From: Cohaesibacter haloalkalitolerans
GTDB taxonomy: Bacteria; Pseudomonadota; Alphaproteobacteria; Rhizobiales; Cohaesibacteraceae
Reading direction: 5' to 3'
NCBI RefSeq assembly: GCF_003574655.1
Contig: NZ_QNUM01000002.1
Coordinates: 310,001-374,000 of the forward strand
Length of the DNA: 64,000 nucleotides
The translations under genes and the position numbers were made by a program. The notes beneath the pieces are model-generated. The model saw nothing but the letters and a program-made list of their open reading frames with translations, did no database searches and was not told the origin of the DNA. Below, piece by piece: positions 1 to 6,777 of this stretch. How positions within the stretch are numbered: position 1 is the stretch's first letter; every line of letters begins with the position of its first letter.

Positions 1-87
1 CACAGCCGCGTCAGAGAGTTCATCCTTGGTGGTGTAACGCGCGACATGCTCGATACCATGCCGGTTCCGTGCTTGATGGCCCATTGA
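1..87 (+). CDS. Universal stress protein (UspA family), C-terminal fragment
   Basis: The first 28 codons after the left edge, in frame 1, read through to a TGA at 85-87. They give a Usp C-terminus: a S-R-V-R-E-F stretch, then L-G-G-V-T-R-D-M-L and a final P-V-P-C-L-M-A-H. In UspA proteins this is the loop GhSR.re.lLGS.t..vl that binds ATP or closes the fold, followed by the last strand. The rest of the gene is outside the window. Role inferred from the family: cytosolic stress protein, often under stress sigma control. The strong hairpin at 123-154 lies 36 bases downstream. Confidence 0.8.
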   Translation, partial: HSRVREFILGGVTRDMLDTMPVPCLMAH

Positions 88-120
88 TGATCGCCTGATC
101 GACCGTTCACGACAGACAAC

Positions 121-155
121 AAAAAACCCGGAGTCCTCTGGACTACCGGGTTTTG
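121..155. terminator. Bidirectional intrinsic terminator
   Basis: AAAACCCGG (123-131) pairs with CCGGGTTTT (146-154). Inside it AGTCC (132-136) pairs with GGACT (140-144) around a TCT loop, with one bulged base at 145. Reading on the minus strand, the stem is followed by six T. It lies between the Usp tail (plus) and the 117-residue minus-strand gene and can serve both. Confidence 0.85.
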
Positions 156-185
156 CATACCATGATGGTTACCTGACCTGTACGA

Positions 186-539
186 TCACTTGAAGAAGAT
201 CGCCCAACTCAAGACCAACTGGATGAGGGCGAAAATGGGCAGCCACGTATGGCGCAGCTGTTCAACCGACATCAGCTGCTTGATTTCGTCCTGTTTTTTC
301 AAACGCCGTTCAACACGCTCAAGCCTGTTTTCGACGGAGAGACTCTTGAGATGGATATCCTCGATGGGGGCAACCTGGTGAAGCAGCATGTTCACCTGCT
401 CCTTGAGGTCTCCCATCTGTTTGGCAACCATTTTGGCGTCAGAGGAGTGTCCATAATCTGCCGCCCGGATCTTGTTGCCAAGGCTATTGATATCCGCCCT
501 GATCCTTCGAATCTCCAGATTGAATTCTTCTGGTTCCAC
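186..539 (-). CDS. Small coiled-coil protein with C-terminal membrane anchor
   Basis: The 117-residue protein is mostly charged and helical. Heptad-like spacing runs over residues 1-90 (E/R/K rich, with L and V at regular intervals). It ends in one hydrophobic segment, about residues 96-115, and a terminal F-K. This suggests a tail-anchored cytosolic coiled coil on the inner membrane. The gene stands alone, with the terminator at 123-154 just downstream and an AT-rich upstream region. I do not recognise a named family, although short coiled-coil proteins with one C-terminal helix are common in Alphaproteobacteria. Function unknown. Confidence 0.6.
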   Translation of the reverse strand: MEPEEFNLEIRRIRADINSLGNKIRAADYGHSSDAKMVAKQMGDLKEQVNMLLHQVAPIEDIHLKSLSVENRLERVERRLKKQDEIKQLMSVEQLRHTWLPIFALIQLVLSWAIFFK

Positions 540-1013
540 TGTTGGCCTCCCAGCAGCAATTCCACGAGTTTTCTCCAGACTATCAGCAATGGTTTAAATT
601 TTTGTTCATATGCTTCAACTCGTTGCCGCAGCAATCAAGTTGACGATCCAGCAATCAGACCGCCAATTCAAGCCAATTACATAAATTTTTATTCAAATAT
701 TGTTATTTTCTTTTATGAACAAGTGCACTTCTATTTACAAACACACCCATATTGATATCAATACTGACCAATCCATCCAATTGACCATTATGAAATGATT
801 AACCCTGTTCGGAAATAGATCGAAACAGTAAACAACTTTTCGGTTCAGCAGCCGATACGTCTCATGCATGAAAAGGCACGTTATACTTCTGGACGAATTG
901 GAACGAAAACCTTTGAGAATCGAAGCACTTTGACAGAAACTATTGCCAGATCTGTCTTTTCAGCACCCGGCCGATGAAGCCGGGTCCACTCAGACCGAGG
1001 CTCTGATTTCGAT
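540..1013. other. Intergenic region between divergent genes
   Basis: This 474-base stretch is AT-rich between about 590 and 850. It must hold the promoters of the minus-strand gene to its left and of the acetyltransferase gene to its right. A GGAAC at about 900 lacks a matching -10 element, so I do not call an EcfG promoter. No coding potential or RNA gene seen. Confidence 0.5.
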
Positions 1014-3728
1014 ATGAGCAGTTTCAATCTTGATGTCTTCTTTCGCCCTCGCAACGTTGCCCTGATCGGGGCATCCGCAACAACAGGAAGCATCGGCAAT
1101 GCGCTGGTGAAGAACCTTCTGGAAGGCAAGTATCGAGAAAAGCTGTTTCTGGTGAACCCCAAGGGAGGGACGGTGGAGGGAATTCCGGTCTACAAGTCCA
1201 TCCCCGAAATCGACGGGATCGTCGATCTGGCCATCGTCGCCATCGCTCCGCCATCCGTGGTTGAAACCATCGAACAGCTCGGCCAGAAGGGGTGCCGCGG
1301 CGCCATCATCCTGTCCATCAACATGGGGGCCGGAGAAGGCTCGCTGGCCGATGAGGCCGCCGCAGTCGCCGCCCGTCATCACATTCGCCTGCTCGGCCCG
1401 AACACCATCGGGGTGCTGTCGCCCATGGCTGGCCTCAATGCTTCCTTCAGCCATGTCCCCGGCCTTTCCGGTGATCTGGGGCTGATCTCCCAGTCGAGTG
1501 CCATCGTGACATCCGTCGCCGAATGGGCCAGCCACAACAATGTCGGCTTTTCCGGCATGGTGGCGCTGGGTGACAAAGCTGATGTCGATATTGCCGACAT
1601 GCTGGACTATTTCGCCATGGATCCGCAAACCCGCGCGATCCTGCTGTATATCGAGAATATCCGCGATGCCCGAAAGTTCATGACTTCGGCGAGGGCTGCT
1701 GCACGCGCCAAGCCGGTGATCCTGATGAAGACGGGCCGCCATCCGCAAGGATTGGCGGCGGTCGCCTCGCGCAAGAGCGCTCTGGCGGGAGCCGATGAAG
1801 TCTATGATGCCGCCTTCGAGCGGGCTGGTCTGCTCAGGGTGTTCAGCCTGCATGCCATCTTCGATGCGGTGGAAACCCTCACCCATATCCGGACCCTCAA
1901 GGGCCATGATCTGGCAATCGTGGCCAACAGCAATGGCGTCGGTGTGCTGGCCGTGGATCACCTGGTGGAAAGCGGCGGCAGTCTGGCCACGCTTTCAGAG
2001 GAGACCATTGCCAGGCTGGATGACATCCTGCCCGCAGGATGGTCACGCAACAACCCGGTCTATATCGTTACCGACGCCAACACCGAGCGCTACAAGGCAG
2101 CTCTCGATGTGGTCATGGATGACAAGGGCGTCCATGCGGTGTTGGGCATGTTCAGCCCGTCGGCCATTGGTTCAAGCGAGGATGCTGCCCGCAGCGTAGC
2201 TGCCCTGATGGCCGAGCGCAAGAAGGCAGGCAAGCGGCGGGTGCCGGTCTTCGCCGTCCGGCTCGGCGGTGGGCCTGATGTGGTCAAGCTCTATGAGGAT
2301 GCGGACATCGCCCATTTCGAAACACCTGCCGATGCCATTCAGGGCCTGAGCTATGTCCTGCGCCACATGAAGGCGCAGGATCAGCTGATGCTGATGCCCC
2401 CTGCCCTTGGCACGTTCCAGCCCGATTATGAGGCTGCCCGCACGGTGATCGACGAGGCGCTGGTCGAGGGGCATGACTGCCTCGATGCGGTTGACGTTTC
2501 AACGCTGCTGAAGGCTTATGGCCTGCCGATGGCAGCGTCGCACGCCGCCGCCAGTGCGGTGGAAGCTGCCCAGTTGGCAGCCCCGATCATCTCGGCCCAC
2601 GGCGCTGCGGTGGTCAAGATCAACAGCCCGGACATTCGCTTCAAGTCCGATATTGGCGGCGTCGTTCTCGGGCTTGCCAACAGCGGAGCGGTGGCCACAG
2701 CCGCCCAGCAGGTGCTGGAGCGGGCCCGAGAGGCTCATCCACACGCCAACATCAAGGGCGTCACCGTGCACCCGATGATCCGCAAGCCACACGCCATCGA
2801 ACTGCTGGCAGGAATGATGGTTGACGAAGTATTCGGCCCGGTGATGGTCTTCGGACGTGGCGGCACCGCAGTGGAGGTCATCCGCGACAAGGCGCTGGCC
2901 CTGCCACCGCTTGACCTTTTGTCAGCGCGGGCCATGATCGAGAAAACCCGCGTCAATCGCCGTCTTGAAGGCTATCGGGATACCGCGCCTTGCGACAAGG
3001 ATGCGCTGGCGGAAATGCTGGTTCGGATGAGCCAGATGATTGCCGATTTCCCGGAAATTCAGGAGCTGGATTTCAACCCGGTGCTGGCAGACGTCAACGG
3101 CAACGTGATAGCCGACGCCCGGGTGCGCGTTGCCCCGACGACCCAGCACGACCATCCGCATCAACGGTTTGCCATCAAACCCTACCCCAACGAATGGGAG
3201 CAGGAGCGTCAGCTCAAGGACGGGCGTATTGCCTTCATCCGCCCCATGCGGCCGGAAGACGAGGCCCTGTTCCCCTCCTTCTTCGAGCGCGTTACCGATG
3301 ATGACATGCGCCTGCGTTTCTTTTCGGCAGCGCGCAGCATGAGCCACGCCTTCATCGCCCGCCTGACGCAGATCGATTATGCCCGCTCCATGGCCTTCAT
3401 CGCGCTGGACAAGGACAGCGGCGATATGCTCGGTTCTGTCCGTCTGATGGGTGATACGGACCATGAGAAAGGCGAATATGCGGTCATGGTGCGATCGGAT
3501 CTCAAAGGGCTTGGGCTGGGCTGGATCCTCATGAAACTGATCCTTGCCTATGCCGAAAAGGACGGTTTCAGAGAGGTGGAAGGCGAAGTGCTGCGCACCA
3601 ACCAGACCATGCGGCAGATGTGCGAAGCCCTCGGGTTTGACACGCGCATGGATCCGGACGATCCGGATCTGGTGCATATGGTCTTTCAGGTGCCCGACAT
3701 TTCGGACAAGATCGCAAACCTCATCTGA
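1014..3728 (+). CDS. patZ: Pat/YfiQ-type protein lysine acetyltransferase (acyl-CoA synthetase-like + GNAT)
   Basis: This 904-residue protein has the architecture of YfiQ/PatZ. A CoA-binding Rossmann domain covers about residues 8-100, succinyl-CoA-ligase-like domains about 150-460, an ATP-grasp domain about 490-705, and a C-terminal GNAT domain about 740-890 with the acetyl-CoA loop D-L-K-G-L-G-L-G. The conserved S-H-T-G of active ADP-forming acetyl-CoA synthetases, which carries the phosphorylated His, is replaced by S-R-K-S near residue 253. E. coli PatZ also lacks a working His there, so the synthetase half is probably regulatory and the GNAT half acetylates lysines such as that of acetyl-CoA synthetase. 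Automatic annotation may call it a bifunctional acetate-CoA ligase. The start lacks a strong ribosome binding site. Single gene, cytosolic. Confidence 0.88.
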   Translation: MSSFNLDVFFRPRNVALIGASATTGSIGNALVKNLLEGKYREKLFLVNPKGGTVEGIPVYKSIPEIDGIVDLAIVAIAPPSVVETIEQLGQKGCRGAIILSINMGAGEGSLADEAAAVAARHHIRLLGPNTIGVLSPMAGLNASFSHVPGLSGDLGLISQSSAIVTSVAEWASHNNVGFSGMVALGDKADVDIADMLDYFAMDPQTRAILLYIENIRDARKFMTSARAAARAKPVILMKTGRHPQGLAAVASRKSALAGADEVYDAAFERAGLLRVFSLHAIFDAVETLTHIRTLKGHDLAIVANSNGVGVLAVDHLVESGGSLATLSEETIARLDDILPAGWSRNNPVYIVTDANTERYKAALDVVMDDKGVHAVLGMFSPSAIGSSEDAARSVAALMAERKKAGKRRVPVFAVRLGGGPDVVKLYEDADIAHFETPADAIQGLSYVLRHMKAQDQLMLMPPALGTFQPDYEAARTVIDEALVEGHDCLDAVDVSTLLKAYGLPMAASHAAASAVEAAQLAAPIISAHGAAVVKINSPDIRFKSDIGGVVLGLANSGAVATAAQQVLERAREAHPHANIKGVTVHPMIRKPHAIELLAGMMVDEVFGPVMVFGRGGTAVEVIRDKALALPPLDLLSARAMIEKTRVNRRLEGYRDTAPCDKDALAEMLVRMSQMIADFPEIQELDFNPVLADVNGNVIADARVRVAPTTQHDHPHQRFAIKPYPNEWEQERQLKDGRIAFIRPMRPEDEALFPSFFERVTDDDMRLRFFSAARSMSHAFIARLTQIDYARSMAFIALDKDSGDMLGSVRLMGDTDHEKGEYAVMVRSDLKGLGLGWILMKLILAYAEKDGFREVEGEVLRTNQTMRQMCEALGFDTRMDPDDPDLVHMVFQVPDISDKIANLI

Positions 3729-3731
3729 CGA

Positions 3732-3748
3732 GCCCCTCCCAAAGGGGC
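3732..3748 (+). terminator. Weak hairpin after patZ
   Basis: GCCCCT (3732-3737) pairs with AGGGGC (3743-3748) three bases after the patZ stop codon. There is no T-run after it, so it is a weak or factor-assisted terminator at best. Confidence 0.35.
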
Positions 3749-3785
3749 CATACCTGATGCCACACAACCATGCCCGAAAAAATCA

Positions 3786-3820
3786 CGGGAGTGCAATAAT
3801 GGGGGACCATTGCACTCCCG
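3786..3820. repeat. Perfect 12-bp inverted repeat downstream of patZ
   Basis: The arm at 3786-3797 (CGGGAGTGCAAT) is the exact reverse complement of 3809-3820, separated by an 11-base loop of which six are G. No T-run follows on either strand. It could be a transcription terminator without a U-tract, an mRNA 3' stabilising hairpin or an operator. Confidence 0.7.
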
Positions 3821-4148
3821 CTCTGTTCAGAAAAGCTGAAAGGAAAGCCGCCGCGCTCTTCTCTCATCTCTTTTCCCGTGGTCTTGCAGGCAACTCACCG
3901 GGCTCTCTCCCGAAATACTGAAAGGGCGAGGCCTTGCAATCCGGCTCAGGACGAAGGTGGGGACTCAAAACAAACTGAGACTTCGTTCCCGAACTGTTCG
4001 AGCATGGTGATTCTCGCGTATCGTCTCTTTGACTTGGCTCAAATTTTTGTCTGGGCCATGTAAAATAATATTCCTCCATAAGGAAAAATACAGGATATTG
4101 TATCAGATATCTGATAACGTACCCTATTTTAAGTGGAATGCGCCTCCT
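3821..4148. other. Intergenic region between convergent genes
   Basis: No convincing gene is seen between the inverted repeat and the small minus-strand gene. The right half is AT-rich and contains the 16-base palindrome at 4101-4116. Confidence 0.5.
4101..4116. repeat. Perfect 16-bp palindrome TATCAGATATCTGATA
   Basis: The sequence equals its own reverse complement. It lies 33 bases past the stop codon of the 125-residue minus-strand gene, in AT-rich DNA. With no loop it is a poor RNA hairpin, so a dimeric protein-binding site is more likely. Confidence 0.6.
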
Positions 4149-4526
4149 TCAGACTGGTTCAACCGTTACCACCTGAAAGGTGTAGAGCTCGCCATCCTCA
4201 TCCTTGATAGAGACATATTCACCCGGTGTGAAGGCATGGGCGCCAAAGCGATAGCCTGCCTCGACATCGTCTTCTCCGTTGATGTCGTAGCTGAAAGCCC
4301 AACTGCCTCCAGGCCTGTGAATGAGATGGCCGATCTCATCATTCTCCCCCGCCCAGAAGCGGCGGACCCGGCATTGCTCCCGGTGATCTCGCCATTCCTC
4401 CGGATCGATAAACCGCTCTTCGTTGAGGGGGGCGACGAATTCGTAGCCATGAAGTGCGCTTCCTGCCGGAAATTCGGCATTGCGTGCCAGGTTCAGTCTT
4501 ATTTTGTGCATGGTGCTCTGAGCCAT
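4149..4526 (-). CDS. Conserved hypothetical protein, beta-rich, 125 aa
   Basis: The soluble protein has no signal peptide or membrane segment. It is rich in aromatic and acidic residues, with motifs such as L-H-G-Y-E-F-V-A-P-L-N, D-P-E-E-W-R, V-R-R-F-W and a closing Y-x-F-Q-V-V-x-V. The alternating hydrophobic pattern suggests a small beta-barrel-like fold. Similar short proteins occur in other Alphaproteobacteria, but I do not know a function. It stands alone and converges on patZ. The segment after the initial M-A-Q-S-T-M gives a second possible start six codons in. Confidence 0.65.
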   Translation of the reverse strand: MAQSTMHKIRLNLARNAEFPAGSALHGYEFVAPLNEERFIDPEEWRDHREQCRVRRFWAGENDEIGHLIHRPGGSWAFSYDINGEDDVEAGYRFGAHAFTPGEYVSIKDEDGELYTFQVVTVEPV

Positions 4527-4900
4527 TTTCTACTCCTCCGACAGATTTTTTCAGCTTGTGGTGAACGCTCTTTACAACTGTTCTGAAAATCACCCGGCAG
4601 CGACAGAAATTGGCCCTGTCGTTGCCATCGGATGACTACAGATAATTCCGGGACCACACTTTTGGTATCTTTGAGGTATTTGGCTTGATTATAACATTTC
4701 TCGCCTTCAAACTATAAAGTTAAACATTATGCCTATGTTATACTTTAGGAATTCTACTTTTTATTTATCTTGATTTCCATCAATGCAGTTACGCGCCATC
4801 CTCGCCAAACTCCGGCCCAAGCTCTCAACCGCCATTTGATTTGGTATTGCATGCAAAGTGAGAGTTTTACTCCAAGTAAAAGTGATCAGGACCGGATCCA
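4527..4900. other. AT-rich divergent promoter region
   Basis: This holds the promoters of the divergent genes at 4526 (minus) and 4901 (plus). The stretch 4660-4780 is strongly AT-rich. No EcfG-type element or small gene was found. Confidence 0.5.
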
Positions 4901-6718
4901 ATGGGTATTGAAAATTCCCAACGCAGCAGATCAGCCACATTATCTTCCAACGAGTCCGAGAGTGTTCTCCGTGAGCGCCATCCGGTGTCAGCGGATCGCT
5001 ACGCGCTGTTGCAGGAAAAGGTCATTGCCTTTCTGAGTGCTCCGGAAAGCTACGGGCTGGAAGCCTCTGTCGAGCGCATGGAGACCCCTCAGTTCCTGTT
5101 CTTCATGGCGGGAGACTTCTGCTACAAGCTGTTGCGCCGCAACGCCCTCGGGCGCAACGAACCCTTCTCGCTTGATGAGCGCCACAGTCTGTCAGCCAAG
5201 GAAGTGTTGCTGGGGCGCAACTATGCGCCAGAGCTGTATCTCGATCTCATTCCCGTGCGCCAGCGTGGCACCATGCTGACCATGCAGGTTCCGACAGCGG
5301 AACAGCAGAGCCGCGTTGCCGACACCATCAGCCATGGCGACGAGAGTGCCATTGTCGACTGGGTGATCGTGATGCGCCGCTATGATTTCTCCAAACGCTA
5401 CGATCATTTTGCTGAGCTCTATCAGCCCAATTTCGCCGAGTGCCGCGAGCTGGCTCGTCTGGTCACGCCGGGGCACACGATCGATACGCCAGCCAAGCAC
5501 GTCCATGCCTGGCTCGACCTCATGGATGAGATGTTTGATGATCTGGAGCCCGTGGTCCGCAAGCTTGGCATCAAGTCCAAGAAAAACACCCTGCGAGCCT
5601 GTTTCAACCGGGCTCAGGACCAACTCGACCGCACCAGGGCAGCCATCCAGCGCCGGGCCGACCGGGGCCTGTTCGGTCAGATCCATGGCAACCTGCGTCT
5701 ACGCAACGTGGTCAAGCTTTCGGACGGGCTCCGCATGGTCAACCCGAAGGTCAACGGCTCAAAAAGCGTGATGCGCGACCATATCGGCGATCCATTCTAC
5801 GATCTGGCCACCCTGATTGGCGAGTTGTGGTCGCGCGGGTTCACCCGGCAGGCCAACTGGGTCTTCTCGCATTATTGCAATCGCCTGTTCGACAGCCATG
5901 CTCTCGAAGGCTTGCAGGTGCTGGACCTCTATATCTTCCTGCAGGCCCTAGCCGATGCCAAGAATATCAAGGCAACCCTCAATGCGCGCGCGGCCACCGG
6001 CCAGACAATGCCATCAGGGCTGTTACAGGGCGGCACGGAAGAGACCGTCTTGCAGGGCCATATCAAGACCGCCCGCGACAGCCTGTTGCAGGACGAAACC
6101 CGGCTGATCGCTATCCGCGGGGGCAGCCAGACCGACCGCTCCAATCTGGCCCGTCTTCTGGCCCCGACCTCAGGGCGGATGCCCGGTGCGCTCTATCTCT
6201 CGGCAGAGCAGGAAAGCCTTGCCCTTTACGAGGTCGATCGCGCGGAGGATCTGCCCCAGTCATCAAGCCGCAACTCGGTCTGGGAACTGGTCTATCGCCG
6301 CATGGCCGACAAGGCGCGGCATGCTCTGGCCGCCGGCTATTCGGTCATTCTGGAAGGCGCTTTCGACACGCCGATGCTTCGTCAGCAACTGTCGGATCTG
6401 GCTGAGGATGCGGGCATTGAAAACTCCCTGATCGCGCTCAACCTCTTCTCCTGCAGCAAGGAAGACCTGCGCCGCAGGGAAGCGCTCTCGGCCTTCATGC
6501 CTCATCCCATGAAGCCCGTGGGCAACTCGGTCAACACCCCTGCTGCCATCGTTTCGCAGACCGCCCTCCCGCCTCTTCAGGAGGCCTCCCTTGACCATCG
6601 GGACACTGTGCACTGGATAGAGCTGGATGCTTCAAAACCGGTCAGCGAACAGTTGAGTCTGGTCCAGCAGCATATCAACGCCGCCTGGACCCCTGCCGCC
6701 CGGGGAACCTTGCATTGA
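4901..6718 (+). CDS. Bifunctional APH-like / P-loop kinase-like protein, probably catalytically degenerate
   Basis: The 605-residue protein matches the layout of the COG2187-COG0645 family: an aminoglycoside-phosphotransferase-like kinase domain (about residues 60-340) followed by a gluconate-kinase-like P-loop domain (about 400-590). The key residues are altered. The usual H-G-D catalytic loop reads H-G-N near residue 264. The following metal-binding D-x-I-E-F-D is replaced by N-P-K-V-N. The Walker A loop (normally G-x-x-G-x-G-K-S/T) reads G-G-S-Q-T-D-R-S with no Lys. I infer a pseudoenzyme that binds rather than phosphorylates, or a strongly diverged subfamily. The A-G-G-A start context AGGA at nine bases supports ATG 4901. 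It stands alone, cytosolic, and converges on the Amt-like gene. Confidence 0.7.
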   Translation: MGIENSQRSRSATLSSNESESVLRERHPVSADRYALLQEKVIAFLSAPESYGLEASVERMETPQFLFFMAGDFCYKLLRRNALGRNEPFSLDERHSLSAKEVLLGRNYAPELYLDLIPVRQRGTMLTMQVPTAEQQSRVADTISHGDESAIVDWVIVMRRYDFSKRYDHFAELYQPNFAECRELARLVTPGHTIDTPAKHVHAWLDLMDEMFDDLEPVVRKLGIKSKKNTLRACFNRAQDQLDRTRAAIQRRADRGLFGQIHGNLRLRNVVKLSDGLRMVNPKVNGSKSVMRDHIGDPFYDLATLIGELWSRGFTRQANWVFSHYCNRLFDSHALEGLQVLDLYIFLQALADAKNIKATLNARAATGQTMPSGLLQGGTEETVLQGHIKTARDSLLQDETRLIAIRGGSQTDRSNLARLLAPTSGRMPGALYLSAEQESLALYEVDRAEDLPQSSSRNSVWELVYRRMADKARHALAAGYSVILEGAFDTPMLRQQLSDLAEDAGIENSLIALNLFSCSKEDLRRREALSAFMPHPMKPVGNSVNTPAAIVSQTALPPLQEASLDHRDTVHWIELDASKPVSEQLSLVQQHINAAWTPAARGTLH

Positions 6719-6777
6719 TGTCCTCTGCAGGCGAGGAAGGCTGATTTCAAAGAGATTGGGCTTTTGCAAGGGCCACT

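Noticed and set aside
901-925. GGAAC upstream of patZ as an EcfG promoter
   Set aside because: At 16 bases the -10 reads CGAA and at 17 it is worse; two mismatches to CGTT, so not convincing.
990-1961. 323-codon minus-strand frame opposite patZ
   Set aside because: No family features, rich in His, Asp and Gly from antisense codons; the patZ frame has clear domains.
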